DNA of 64,000 bases from Alphaproteobacteria bacterium (GCA_021776075.1 JAJFGQ010000084.1:22148-86147), one strand, 5' to 3'. Counted from the stretch's first letter, positions 6,986-16,242 are shown. Translations and numbers: made by a program. The notes: generated by a model not told the origin, from the letters alone.

Positions 6986-9592
6986 TTAATTGATGGGATC
7001 GGAGAAAAGTGTAGAGAGCGAATTGAGGAGGTCGTTATTTACCTCGCTTTGATGTTCACGTAATTTCACTTCTAAAATCAGAGACATTAACATTTCCCGG
7101 CGCAGAGAGGCTTCGTAACGATCACGGTCATGCATAAGTTTTATGGCTTGTAAGGCTACACCGGTTCTTTTTACGTTGGCGGGCTTTGCGTATAAATTCA
7201 CAAAAAATTCTGGATTTTGATACATTTTCCGGGTTAATACGTCCATTTGGGCAAAATAACTAGGATTTTCACCGAGGAAAATGTCAATTTCATCATCCGG
7301 TACGCCCATTTCAAGAATCAAATTTTTCATGAAGGGGCCGACTTCTGCGGTACCACTGGCTCGCATACCGACAAGATGAGAAAAGCTGTTACGGGCTACG
7401 CTTCTGATGGCATGAATGGAGCGCGTGTCTTGAAAGTCATCTTTGCCGAATTCCTGCATCAGATGCCTTTCAGGAATTCTTGTGAAGGTCTTGTGAGAAA
7501 ACAGATTTCTGGAGAGGGCTATAATGTCTTCTTCGTCATCGCTCAGGTCGTCATCTGTGAAATTTATATCTAAGGTGTAGCGACCGTCTACGGTGCGTGT
7601 ATAGTCTATATCTTTGTTAATTCTATCAGCGTCTCCGCCCCCTGTATTACAAAAACCGTCAAGTTGGGCGTTATTATCGTTAACATCACAATATGTTTCT
7701 CTGAACTGGTTAATGCGGTCTTCAATGTCAATATCCGGTCCTGCTGCGGATGTAACGTTGGCTGATAGCGTATCCCGGCGCATCATTACCATATTGAGTA
7801 AGCGGGCGTTTGTTTTTGCCTTTTCTTCTGTGGCGGCCAGGCTACGGACATTGGTCCCTACGCGGCACATTTGAGCGCTGGGCTGGTATTCTTTGTGCGC
7901 TTTGGCCGTAAGTTGTTGGAAAATTCGTTCTGTTTCAAGTTGGTGTTTGGCGTCCAGGAATTCGCCTACAGCCAGAACCTGATGCATCATGACAACGGTG
8001 AATTGTTCGGTCATGGACATAAAGGCGGCGATCCAGTTTTCTCTCAGAAATCTACGTAGCTTTGCAACATGGGCCGGATCTTCTAATGATAATCGAACAC
8101 CTCCTCCGCCCAGGGCTCCACCCAGAACATTGCCCAGAACATTGCCGAGAACACCCTCTATGACACCGCTGAGAGCCTCTCCCAATATGCCTTCCAGAGG
8201 ACCAGAAAGTAAATTCAGAAAGTCATCCAAAGGCAAAATTTGTTGCAGTCCGCTTAACAGGGTTGCCGGGTCAAAAGAAAGATTCAGGAGGGAGGCAAGC
8301 GCTTCCGATGATAATATATCCGACCCTATAAGACCGGTAAGATTTGAAATCAGTTCTGGTGATAAATTGCCGCTTATAAGGTCCGTGATGCTATTAAGAT
8401 CCAGACCAAGATTGGAAAGAACGCCCTCCAGCTGTCCCGTAAGGGTTCCTTGCAATAAATCCACGATACTATCCGGTGAAAAATCGAGACCAACCAGTTC
8501 AAGAAGGGCGCTTGGTGTAAAGGATCCGTCTATGAAGGAGGTAATAAGGTCGGCGGGTATCGGAATTCCAAGGGCGTTTCCGATAGCATCAAAAGGTATG
8601 TCTCCGTTCAGTATGCCTTGAATGTCACCGATCGGTATGCCGAGATCCAATGTTGATAAAAGGGCTTCCGGTGATATTTCAACACCCAAAAGATCGGTAA
8701 CAAGGCTCGGTGAAAAATTGCCGTCCAGAATGTTCTGAAGGGCATCTGTGGGCAGATTAAGGCCTGTAAGCTCTGTTAGTGTTGCCGCAGAGAGGTTGCC
8801 GCTTAAAACGTCCTGAAGCAGCTGATCTGATACAACGCCATTCACAAAACTGCTGATTAGCTCCTGCGGTACGACGCCGTTCGCTATGTCAGTAATAAGA
8901 TTCGGGGATATTGTTATGCCGGCAAGATCGCTTGCAAGGTTGAGGGCAAAGGTTCCGTCTGTAAGGCTGGCGAGGACCTCTGGTGAAAAATTGGCGCTAA
9001 CAAGATCTGTCAGGATAGCCGGAGACACGTTGACACCGAGCAGATCACCAACCAGTGCCGGTGAAAAATTGCCATTTACAATATCTTGTATAGTCCCTGA
9101 AGGTATATTGAGACCCGTGAGTTCAGTTATCGTTGCCGGGGATATGTTGCCGCCTATAACATCCTGAAGAAGCTGGTTCGATACGGCGCCACTGACAAAA
9201 CCGTCAATGAGTTGTTGCGGCACAGCTCCGCTTGCTATGCTGGTTATAAGGTCTGGCGATAAATTAAGACCTGTGAGGTCACTGGCGATGTCCAGAGCAA
9301 AATTGCCGTTTGTCAGATTCGATAAAACATCCGGTGAGAAATTAGAGCTAACAAGATCATTAACAACCGTTTGCGTGAGATTGGGCGTGCTCAGAAAACT
9401 GTTGATTTCACCGATTGTATTCCCGGCGGCGACCAGATTGTCTATAGTGGCCTGCGTTAAAATAGGCACTGTTTGCGCTTCTGCATTTTGCAGCGTGAAG
9501 ACGCTGATAAAACACAGAAAGACAAGCGTTGCCAACCTTAGTCGGCTGGCAGGAAAGCTGTTTTTATAGTTTGTTTTTAGAGCCTTTTTCAT
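6986..9592 (-). CDS. Secreted paralog E: solenoid-like repeats fused to the shared core of the five-gene family
   Basis: Start chosen at 9592 (MKKALKTNYKN), which has AAGGA 7 bases upstream; 9598 is an alternative. The 868-residue protein has a signal peptide ending near NAEAQ. Residues about 45-500 are hydrophobic repeats built on a unit like GNFSPALVGDLLGVNVSP. From about residue 515 it carries the core shared with the four genes upstream: MTEQF, FLDAKHQLETERIFQQL, a DYQP-like EYQPSAQMC, TYCDVNDNN, NKDIDYTRTV, NPSYFAQMDVL and LYAKPANVKR. It lacks the N-terminal C-x2-C-x-C motif of its paralogs. It is the last gene of the tandem operon. I do not recognise the family. Extracytoplasmic location is inferred from the signal peptide. 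Confidence 0.8.
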   Translation of the reverse strand: MKKALKTNYKNSFPASRLRLATLVFLCFISVFTLQNAEAQTVPILTQATIDNLVAAGNTIGEINSFLSTPNLTQTVVNDLVSSNFSPDVLSNLTNGNFALDIASDLTGLNLSPDLITSIASGAVPQQLIDGFVSGAVSNQLLQDVIGGNISPATITELTGLNIPSGTIQDIVNGNFSPALVGDLLGVNVSPAILTDLVSANFSPEVLASLTDGTFALNLASDLAGITISPNLITDIANGVVPQELISSFVNGVVSDQLLQDVLSGNLSAATLTELTGLNLPTDALQNILDGNFSPSLVTDLLGVEISPEALLSTLDLGIPIGDIQGILNGDIPFDAIGNALGIPIPADLITSFIDGSFTPSALLELVGLDFSPDSIVDLLQGTLTGQLEGVLSNLGLDLNSITDLISGNLSPELISNLTGLIGSDILSSEALASLLNLSFDPATLLSGLQQILPLDDFLNLLSGPLEGILGEALSGVIEGVLGNVLGNVLGGALGGGGVRLSLEDPAHVAKLRRFLRENWIAAFMSMTEQFTVVMMHQVLAVGEFLDAKHQLETERIFQQLTAKAHKEYQPSAQMCRVGTNVRSLAATEEKAKTNARLLNMVMMRRDTLSANVTSAAGPDIDIEDRINQFRETYCDVNDNNAQLDGFCNTGGGDADRINKDIDYTRTVDGRYTLDINFTDDDLSDDEEDIIALSRNLFSHKTFTRIPERHLMQEFGKDDFQDTRSIHAIRSVARNSFSHLVGMRASGTAEVGPFMKNLILEMGVPDDEIDIFLGENPSYFAQMDVLTRKMYQNPEFFVNLYAKPANVKRTGVALQAIKLMHDRDRYEASLRREMLMSLILEVKLREHQSEVNNDLLNSLSTLFSDPIN
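8642..9343 (-). repeat. Two tandem 117-residue super-repeats in paralog E
   Basis: Two adjacent segments of 117 residues (about 86-202 and 203-319 when counted from 9598) match along their whole length. Each begins NFSP(D/E)VL, runs through ALxxASDL, LLQDV, LTGLN and DLLGV, and ends before the next NFSP. Shorter units of the same kind continue to about residue 500. The repeats are protein-level; there are no identical DNA repeats with spacers. Confidence 0.8.
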
Positions 9593-9610
9593 ACACATCC
9601 TTATGTGGTC

Positions 9611-11038
9611 TTATATGGGGTCAGCATCCATCTTATTCAGGGAGTCTTGTATTTCTTCCTGCAATCTTATGGTTTTTGTTTCCAGCAAGATTGACATCAT
9701 GGATTCACTGCGCAGATAGCTGTTATAAGTATCCCTGTCGAGCATTAATCCAATAGCCTGCATGGCAACGCTCCTTCTTTCGACATTGACAGGCTTTCCG
9801 TATAATTCCGTATAAAATTCGGGGCGCTGGTAAATCCTTTTAGCCAGAATTTCCAGTTGGGACAGGTAACTGGGGCGTTCGCCAATCATTTGTGTAATCT
9901 CGTCATCTGGAAGACCTAATTCCTGCATAAGAATTTTCATATATTGTGCTGTATCAACGGCATTTCCATCGCCACCATTCGGGTGGGGGTCTATTGACCC
10001 TTGTGTTTTCATGGCGGCAATTGCATGGAAAGAGTTTTCAGCGACGCTGCGTTTGGCAACAATGGAGCGTAGGTCCAGATATTCATCCTGATTGGCTTCA
10101 ACCGATATAACCGGTTCCCCAATACGGCTGAAAACATCATGGGCATATAGGTTATTAGCCATCGCCATGACGGCTTGCTCGTCTTCGCTTGGCGGCTCAT
10201 CATCGGCAAGATCAATCTCCAGCGTGCGGGGCAGATAGACTGTGCGTTGTATATCAATGTCTTTGTTAACGGATGTCGGCGCATTACCATTACACAATAA
10301 CTCTAGCCCCGTGCCGGCAGCACCTGTGGGATTGTTGTCATGGGGGTCGCAAAATTGTTCCTTGAATTGTTCCAGACGGCCTTCACGGTCTTCTTTCCGG
10401 CCTTCAGAGGCATTGGAATTGATGTGGCCAAGCTGTCTGTCTTGTGAGCGCTGGCTTAAAGCAAAATTTGTAAACTGCATATGATGGTCGGCAGCGGCAA
10501 GGCTGCGGATATTTGTGCCAAAGACGCACATGCCGAGGTCAGGTTGATAGTCTTTATGGGCTTCGGCGGTGAGCTGCTGGAATAGTTGCTGGGTTTCCAG
10601 TTGATGTTTGGCGTCCAGAAATTGCCCGACAGCCTGCATTTGCAACATCATAACAGTTGTCATTTGTTCCGTCATCATCATCCAGGCAGGTAAAATCTTT
10701 GTCAGGAATATATCGTTGATCAGAAAATCCTGATGAAGCCCCAACAGCCCCGTCCCGCTTACCGTTGGAGCATTTGTTTTTCCCTGAACGCCGGGAATGG
10801 GTGCCGCTGTCCCGAAATGTTCCTGAGTCAGCACATGTTGCTCAGCAACCAGAGATTGTAACCCGGCGTGTTCAGTGATGACGCAGGTACAGTTAGTGCA
10901 AACGATAGTAGAGAAAGCTTGTCGGGAGGTGGTCGTAAAAGATATAAAAACAAAGACGGATAAAACAAACAGAAGGCTATATTGCCGGAAGGCCCGGAAT
11001 ATTTTTGTTCTTATCGTTCTTTTATTTTTTACGACCAT
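9611..11038 (-). CDS. Secreted paralog D of the five-gene family
   Basis: A 475-residue protein with an N-terminal hydrophobic signal segment (about residues 20-38), followed by the motif CTNCTCVITEH (Cys 47, 50 and 52). The rest holds the shared core: WMMMTEQMTTVMMLQMQ, FLDAKHQLETQQLFQQL, AHKDYQPDLGMC, the RSQDRQLGHINSNASEG segment, FKEQFCDPHDNN, VNKDIDIQRT and RPSYLSQLEILAKRIYQ. Compared with its neighbours it has an insertion of about 20 residues between the Cys motif and the MMMTEQ block. It starts 6 bases after the stop of paralog C and ends 12 bases before the first possible start of paralog E, so the genes are one operon. Function unknown. Confidence 0.8.
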   Translation of the reverse strand: MVVKNKRTIRTKIFRAFRQYSLLFVLSVFVFISFTTTSRQAFSTIVCTNCTCVITEHAGLQSLVAEQHVLTQEHFGTAAPIPGVQGKTNAPTVSGTGLLGLHQDFLINDIFLTKILPAWMMMTEQMTTVMMLQMQAVGQFLDAKHQLETQQLFQQLTAEAHKDYQPDLGMCVFGTNIRSLAAADHHMQFTNFALSQRSQDRQLGHINSNASEGRKEDREGRLEQFKEQFCDPHDNNPTGAAGTGLELLCNGNAPTSVNKDIDIQRTVYLPRTLEIDLADDEPPSEDEQAVMAMANNLYAHDVFSRIGEPVISVEANQDEYLDLRSIVAKRSVAENSFHAIAAMKTQGSIDPHPNGGDGNAVDTAQYMKILMQELGLPDDEITQMIGERPSYLSQLEILAKRIYQRPEFYTELYGKPVNVERRSVAMQAIGLMLDRDTYNSYLRSESMMSILLETKTIRLQEEIQDSLNKMDADPI

Positions 11039-11044
11039 CGTTTG

Positions 11045-12352
11045 TTAGTCCTCTTTGCCGTTTTCTGTCAGCCAGTTCAGGCGGTTTTGTGTTGCCGCCT
11101 GCTCGTCTATTACTTCCAGTTCAAGAAGGACGGCCAACATGGCTTCGTAGCGCAGCTCGCTTTTGTATGAGTCCCTGTCCAGCATCAGGTCTATAGCCTG
11201 CATGGCAACATCCTTGCGGGCCACATTGGCGGGCTTATCGTATAGATTGGTAAAAAATTCGGGCTGTTGATATATCTTCTGGGATAGAATTTCCATTAAA
11301 GCATAATAGCTGGGGCGTTCCCCTAACATGATCAGAGCATCATCTGGCGAAGCGCCGAGCTGTTGGAGAACGGCGCTGACAAACTGCCCCGTGTCCCCGG
11401 CGATTTCCGTACCGGATGTTTTCATGGCAGCAATGGCATGGAAAGAGTTTTCTGCGATGCTGCGTTTCGCAACAACGGCGCGGACGTCCATATAATCATC
11501 CTGATTGGCTTTTATTGCCAGAACAGGTGCGGTCGGCCGGCTAAAAACATCATGGGCAAACAGATTATTGGCAAGGGCCATGAGATCCTGTTCGTCGCTT
11601 GAAAGGTTATCATCGGAAAAATCAGCATCTAAAGTCATGATGTTGCCAATTGTACGCGTGTAATCAATGTCTTTGTTAAGTGTTTCTGCCGGTGCTGAGG
11701 CAAGGCAAGTTCCTGTAAAACCGCCATTATTATCCTGAATATCGCAATAACGCTCTTTGAATTGTGCGAGACGGCCTTCGCGGTCTTCTTTTATGCCTTC
11801 TGACGCGTTGGAGTTAATATGACCTAATTGCCTGTCTTGTGAGCGTTGGCTGAGGACAAAAGCCGTTAATTCAGCGTTGCGGTCAGAAGAGGCCAGCCCC
11901 CGCGCTGCTGTTCCTATGGTGCACATCTCAAGAGTGGGTTGATAATCCTTGTGAGCCTCAGCCGTTAATTGTTGCAAAATCCGTTCTGTTTCAAGCTGGT
12001 GCTTGGCATCTAGAAATTGGCCAATGGTTAAAGCTTGTTGCATACCGACGGTCGTAAGCTGTTCCGTCATCATCATCATAGCCGGGAGCATGTATTCTTT
12101 GAAAAAAGTGTCCAGAAGCCATATCTGGTGTTTTTTGAACTCATTTGTGATGTGCGTTTTAGTAAGACGATGCTGCGTTCTGATTAATTGCTGAGTAACG
12201 GCATGGTTCTGTAAAACACATCCGCATCCCCCGCAGGCTTGTACTGTTTTAATAAGGGCGGGTGACAGGGTAAAGAGCAGCACAAGCAGAGCCAGAAGCA
12301 GAGTATTTCCCCCGTTGCCTGTTATGTTTTTTGTCTTTCCTGTTTTTGTCAT
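11045..12352 (-). CDS. Secreted paralog C of the five-gene family
   Basis: A 435-residue protein. A signal sequence ends in KTVQA, directly followed by CGGCGCVLQNH (Cys 40, 43 and 45), so the first mature residue may be the first Cys. The shared core follows: AMMMMTEQLTTVGMQQ, FLDAKHQLETERILQQL, AHKDYQPTLEMC, a RSQDRQLGHINSNASEG block almost the same as in paralog D, FKERYCDIQDNN, NKDIDYTRT, SDEQDLMALANNLFAHDVF, AKRSIAENSFHAIAAMK, RPSYYALMEILSQKIYQ and LYDKPANVARKDVAMQAI. Spacing to its neighbours is 6 and 10 bases. Paralogs C and D look like the closest pair. Function unknown. Confidence 0.82.
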   Translation of the reverse strand: MTKTGKTKNITGNGGNTLLLALLVLLFTLSPALIKTVQACGGCGCVLQNHAVTQQLIRTQHRLTKTHITNEFKKHQIWLLDTFFKEYMLPAMMMMTEQLTTVGMQQALTIGQFLDAKHQLETERILQQLTAEAHKDYQPTLEMCTIGTAARGLASSDRNAELTAFVLSQRSQDRQLGHINSNASEGIKEDREGRLAQFKERYCDIQDNNGGFTGTCLASAPAETLNKDIDYTRTIGNIMTLDADFSDDNLSSDEQDLMALANNLFAHDVFSRPTAPVLAIKANQDDYMDVRAVVAKRSIAENSFHAIAAMKTSGTEIAGDTGQFVSAVLQQLGASPDDALIMLGERPSYYALMEILSQKIYQQPEFFTNLYDKPANVARKDVAMQAIDLMLDRDSYKSELRYEAMLAVLLELEVIDEQAATQNRLNWLTENGKED

Positions 12353-12362
12353 AAAATCTATA

Positions 12363-13766
12363 TTACAACCTCTTTCTTCCGCTGGTACGTAATCTGTTAA
12401 TTCGGTTTTGTACGTCTTTTTGTAGATTTATAATCTCAAGTTCCAGCAATACAGAGAGCATCATTTCTGTTCGTAGATAGCTTTGCAGTGTGTCAAAATC
12501 CTGCATTAGCGCAATAGCTTGCAAAGCGACGCCTTTTCGATCGACATTGACGGGCGTATCGTACAGGTCCGTGTAAAACTCCGGCTGCTGGAATATTTTT
12601 TTGGTCAGGATTTCCATTTGTGCGTAGTAGCTGGGCCGTATATTTTCAGGGACATCATCAGGCGGTTGTCCTATTGCTGATTCACCCAGAAACAGTTCAA
12701 TTCTATCGGGTGGTATGGCTAATCCTTCGAGTATAACTTTCATGTATTGTCCGGTATCGAATGAGTTCCCGAAATCGTCACCGTTCGGGTGTGGCGTTGG
12801 TGTTCCTTGCGCTTTCATAGCCGCAATTGTAAAAAAAGAATTTTCGGCAATGCTACGTTTGGCAATGACGGATCTGACATCAAGGATATCATCCTGATGT
12901 TTTTCAATAGCAAGCAAGGATTCAGGTATTCTGGTTAAAACTCTGTGTCCGTAAAGGTTATCGGCCAGGGCAAATAAATCTTCTTCATCGTCCGTTAGCT
13001 CACCTTCGCCCGTGAAAGTAGCGTCCGTAAAATCAATGTTGAGTGTCAGGGAGCGGTCCACCGTTCGGGCATAATCAATGTCTTTATTGATGGATATTGA
13101 TGGCGCGCTGCCTGCGGGGCATATGCGGCCAAGACCACTATTGTTATCGTTCACATCACAATAACGGCGCTGGAATTGTTCAAAGCGGTTTCGTAAATCT
13201 ATATAGACGCCTTCACTGGCGCTGCTGTTCATGTTGCCCGTCTGTCGGTCGATCGACCTTTGCCCCATAAGAAAAGCTGCGTTTTCACTGCGCCTTTCGG
13301 CTGTTGCCAAGCTGCGGACATTTGTACCAAAGGTGCATAGACCAAGAGTAGGTTGATAGTCCTTGTGGGCTTCGGCAGTGAGTTGCTGGAAAAGCCGCTC
13401 GGCTTCCAACTGTTGTTTGGCATCCAGAAGAACACCAACGGCCATCATTTGTTGCATGGCGACGACAGATAAATGCTCTGTCATCATTACCCAGGCAGGC
13501 AGAAAATGCTCTTCCCAGATAACGTCAAGAATAAATTGTTCCCAGATATTGAATTCATCAGTGATGTGTTGTCTGGTTAGCACATGTTGTTCTACCACAA
13601 CCTCCGCTGTGACAACATGCGCAGGAATAACGCAGCCACAGCTTGTGCAAGCTTGCGCCTGTCCATGAAATAGAAGAAGAAAACCCATAAATACACTGAA
13701 GAAAACCACAATGACGGGTGGAACCCTTTTTCTGCGCAGTATTATTTTTTTTGTATAGGCCTTCAT
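12363..13766 (-). CDS. Secreted paralog B of the five-gene family
   Basis: A 467-residue protein with a basic start, a hydrophobic signal segment ending GQAQA, then CTSCGCVIPAH (Cys 40, 43 and 45). The core motifs are WVMMTEHLSVVAMQQMMAV, LLDAKQQLEAERLFQQL, AHKDYQPTLGLC, RRYCDVNDNN, NKDIDYARTV, AKRSIAENSFFTIAAMK, RPSYYAQMEILTKKIFQ and LYDTPVNVDRKGVALQAI. An insertion of about 15 residues precedes the RPSYYAQ block. It lies between paralogs A and C with 15 and 10 base gaps. It is predicted to be exported, and its cysteines could form disulphides or bind metal. No known function. Confidence 0.82.
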   Translation of the reverse strand: MKAYTKKIILRRKRVPPVIVVFFSVFMGFLLLFHGQAQACTSCGCVIPAHVVTAEVVVEQHVLTRQHITDEFNIWEQFILDVIWEEHFLPAWVMMTEHLSVVAMQQMMAVGVLLDAKQQLEAERLFQQLTAEAHKDYQPTLGLCTFGTNVRSLATAERRSENAAFLMGQRSIDRQTGNMNSSASEGVYIDLRNRFEQFQRRYCDVNDNNSGLGRICPAGSAPSISINKDIDYARTVDRSLTLNIDFTDATFTGEGELTDDEEDLFALADNLYGHRVLTRIPESLLAIEKHQDDILDVRSVIAKRSIAENSFFTIAAMKAQGTPTPHPNGDDFGNSFDTGQYMKVILEGLAIPPDRIELFLGESAIGQPPDDVPENIRPSYYAQMEILTKKIFQQPEFYTDLYDTPVNVDRKGVALQAIALMQDFDTLQSYLRTEMMLSVLLELEIINLQKDVQNRINRLRTSGRKRL

Positions 13767-13781
13767 ACTGTCCTTTTTGTT

Positions 13782-15131
13782 TTATGGTTCCCGTTTTTCA
13801 CCGGAGGTTCGCAGTTTATTCAAAAGATTTTGGGCAGCCCTCTGTTCTTTGGCCAGCTCTAGCTCCAGAAGGACAGATAACATAGCCTCATTCCGCAAGC
13901 GGCTTTTAAACATGTCCATATTTTGCATCAGGCTGATAGCCCGTATAGCAGCCCCTTTGCGTGCTACGTTAACAGGCTTGTCGTATAAGTTTACGTAGAA
14001 GGAAGGATTCTGATATATTTTTTTGGTTAAAAACTCCATTTGGGCATGATAGCTGGGCCGGTCTCCCAGAAGGATGGCTGTTTCTTCCGTATCTTCTATG
14101 CCTAGCTGTTGCAAAATAACCTGTAAATAAGGGCCCGTTTCAGCAGAGATGCCTGTACCGGCGGTTTTCATGCCCACAATCGAATCAAAAGAATGTTCGG
14201 CGACGCTACGTTTGGCAACAACGGAACGCATATCAAGGATAGCATCTTGATTGGATGGTTTTTCCAGAAGTGTTTGGGGGATTCTCAAAAATACATCATG
14301 AGCATAAAGGTTTCTGGCCAAAGCCATAACGTCCTGTTCGTCACCTGTCATATCATCATCGGAAAAATCAATATCCAGTGTAAGCGGATTGTAGACGGTG
14401 TGAACGAAATCCACATCCTTATTGATGCTGTCGGCAGAAGCGCTGTTTTCACAAAGGGCTTCCAAGCCCCTATTGTTATCATTGATATCACAGTAACGCT
14501 CTATAAACAGTGTAAGGCGCCCTCTGCGGTCTATGTCAGGTCCCGGGGCCGCATTGACATTGGCGTTGCCCATTTGTCTCCTGATAGAATGCTGCGCTAG
14601 AAGATGTGCCGTTAGTTCGCCGTTCCGGTAAGATGAGCCGAGGCCGCGGGCCGCCGTGCCAATCGTGCACATGTCTGTTGAGGGCTGGTAATCCTTGTGA
14701 GCCCTTGCTGTGAGCTGCTGAAAGAGGCGTTCGGTTTCCTGTTGGTGCTTGGCGTCAAACATGGCGCCCAGAGACATCATTTGCTGCATGGCGACGACAG
14801 AAAGCTGTTCTGTCATCATCATCATAGCGGGCAAAAGATGTTTTTTGAAAAAGAAATCAATAATAAAAAGCTGTCTATGAAGTTCGAATTGCGCTGTTAC
14901 AAAAGCCTTGGTCGCAGTATGCTCTGCGACAATAAATGTTCGTGAAGCGCCATGGGCAACGGCAACACAACCGCAATTAGGGCAGGCCCAAGCCTTGTTG
15001 CCGTGGAGTACGGGGAATAAGATGGTGAGCAGGGCGACAATAACGGAAAGGCGTAAAAACAGACGCCTAGGTTTTTTGAAGTCGTAGCGATAATATCGCC
15101 GTGTTTGTAGACCCCGATGCCCCATTACCAA
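13782..15131 (-). CDS. Secreted paralog A, first gene of the five-gene operon
   Basis: A 449-residue protein whose N-terminal region is very basic (RRYYRYDFKKPRR), followed by a hydrophobic segment ending NKAWA and then CPNCGCVAVAH (Cys 50, 53 and 55). Shared core: AMMMMTEQLSVVAMQQMMS, MFDAKHQQETERLFQQL, AHKDYQPSTDMC, ERYCDINDNN, NKDVDFVHTV, AKRSVAEHSFDSIVGMK, RPSYHAQMEFLTKKIYQ and LYDKPVNVARKGAAIRAI. It is the first gene of the minus-strand operon and is transcribed away from icmL, with a 221-base shared upstream region. The twin-Arg pair near residue 11 is not followed by a proper Tat motif. Function unknown. Confidence 0.82.
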   Translation of the reverse strand: MVMGHRGLQTRRYYRYDFKKPRRLFLRLSVIVALLTILFPVLHGNKAWACPNCGCVAVAHGASRTFIVAEHTATKAFVTAQFELHRQLFIIDFFFKKHLLPAMMMMTEQLSVVAMQQMMSLGAMFDAKHQQETERLFQQLTARAHKDYQPSTDMCTIGTAARGLGSSYRNGELTAHLLAQHSIRRQMGNANVNAAPGPDIDRRGRLTLFIERYCDINDNNRGLEALCENSASADSINKDVDFVHTVYNPLTLDIDFSDDDMTGDEQDVMALARNLYAHDVFLRIPQTLLEKPSNQDAILDMRSVVAKRSVAEHSFDSIVGMKTAGTGISAETGPYLQVILQQLGIEDTEETAILLGDRPSYHAQMEFLTKKIYQNPSFYVNLYDKPVNVARKGAAIRAISLMQNMDMFKSRLRNEAMLSVLLELELAKEQRAAQNLLNKLRTSGEKREP

Positions 15132-15172
15132 GAAAACCCCACAATTTCCCGCATTTTATATAAACTTTATCC

Positions 15173-15203
15173 ATTGTAGCATATTCTGCTCTTGAAAGCA
15201 CAA
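15173..15203 (-). promoter_or_regulatory. Candidate promoter of the five-paralog operon
   Basis: On the minus strand TTGTGC (15203-15198) and an extended -10, TGC-TACAAT (TACAAT at 15178-15173), are 19 bases apart, about 42 bases before the start of paralog A. The spacing is long, but the TGn extension can compensate. It is the best match in the divergent intergenic region. Confidence 0.35.
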
Positions 15204-15352
15204 GAAACCAAGCCTGTTTTCTCTCTTTTGGCATTCGTATTCTGAAAAATTATAAGGACTGATAATTTTATGTATTGGTTTTTGCTACTTAATTCTGTTA
15301 GATAATAGTTAGGACTCGCAGTTTTTTACCTGATTCAAGGTGCGTAGCATTA

Positions 15353-16147
15353 ATGGCTGAAGAAAAAAGAGTGAAAAAAACACCCCCCCCGTCTGGGGGG
15401 AAAGTTAATCCGCGGCAGTTACGTTCGAAGAAGGGTGTTAGACCCCAATCCGGCGGGTCACCTCCCACCTCTGGCGCCCCTAAACCTCAAGGTAAAGGCT
15501 CTAAATCGTCTGGTGCTACAGATAATTCGGGAACTCTGGGTGCTGTTGTTGTGCGCAATGAGTTTTATCGTGATGGTTACAGGTCTATTCTAAAGCTCGC
15601 TGTTTTCCAAAGTCTTATTATCGTGGCGCTGATTGCGGCCATGTTTTTCGTTATTAATGTTCATCAACCGGAAAATCGTTATTTTGCAACGACGGAGGAC
15701 GGGCGTCTTATTCCTATGGTTGCCCTTAGTCAGGCAAATTTGAGTACACCGGCCCTGATGTCCTGGGTTGCTCAATCGACGACGGAAGTGATGACATTCG
15801 GTTTCAATGATTATCGACGGCGCTTGCAGGAGGCTTCACGGAATTTTACACGGCAGGGATGGGAAAGTTTTACGCAGGCATTGCAGCGGTCGCGGATTAT
15901 TGAAATGGTTGAGGCTAATCAACAGGTGGTAACGGCAGCGCCTCAGGGGGCTCCGATTCTTGAGTCGGAGGGGTTGGTTCGGGGGCGCTATCAGTGGGTT
16001 GTTCAGGTGCCTATGGTGCTGACATATCAGACGGGCTCCAAGACCCGATCTGATAGTTTGTTGGTGACTGTCGTCGTCGTTCGTGTGCCTCGTCTTGAAA
16101 GCCCCAATGGTGTTGGTGTTGAGCAGTGGATTGCTGTTCCAAGATAG
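15353..16147 (+). CDS. icmL: IcmL/DotI (TraM) inner-membrane core protein
   Basis: A 264-residue bitopic protein: a Lys/Pro-rich cytoplasmic tail (about residues 1-65), the family segment VRNEFYRDGYRSILKLA, one transmembrane helix (about 85-103) and a periplasmic IcmL domain ending near VEQWIAVPR. Typical family landmarks are QSLIIVALIAAM in the helix, NRYFATTEDGRLIPMVALS after it, and WVAQSTTEVMTFGFNDYRR. DotI forms part of the inner-membrane subcomplex of type IVB systems, with a VirB8-like periplasmic fold. It opens the second plus-strand block of the locus, and the following icmK begins 95 bases downstream. Confidence 0.93.
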   Translation: MAEEKRVKKTPPPSGGKVNPRQLRSKKGVRPQSGGSPPTSGAPKPQGKGSKSSGATDNSGTLGAVVVRNEFYRDGYRSILKLAVFQSLIIVALIAAMFFVINVHQPENRYFATTEDGRLIPMVALSQANLSTPALMSWVAQSTTEVMTFGFNDYRRRLQEASRNFTRQGWESFTQALQRSRIIEMVEANQQVVTAAPQGAPILESEGLVRGRYQWVVQVPMVLTYQTGSKTRSDSLLVTVVVVRVPRLESPNGVGVEQWIAVPR

Positions 16148-16242
16148 GGGTGCTTTTTATTATTCTGTGCATGTTTTTTTTGTGTGGGGTGACAGTCAGC
16201 TCTCTGAAGTTTACTCTTTTTTGGTTGGTAGAGGGGTTCGGA

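Noticed and set aside
8642..9343. Repeats that might suggest a CRISPR or tandem DNA array
   Set aside because: They lie in frame within an open gene, have a 351-base period at protein level only, and the DNA copies have diverged with no constant repeat and unique spacer structure.
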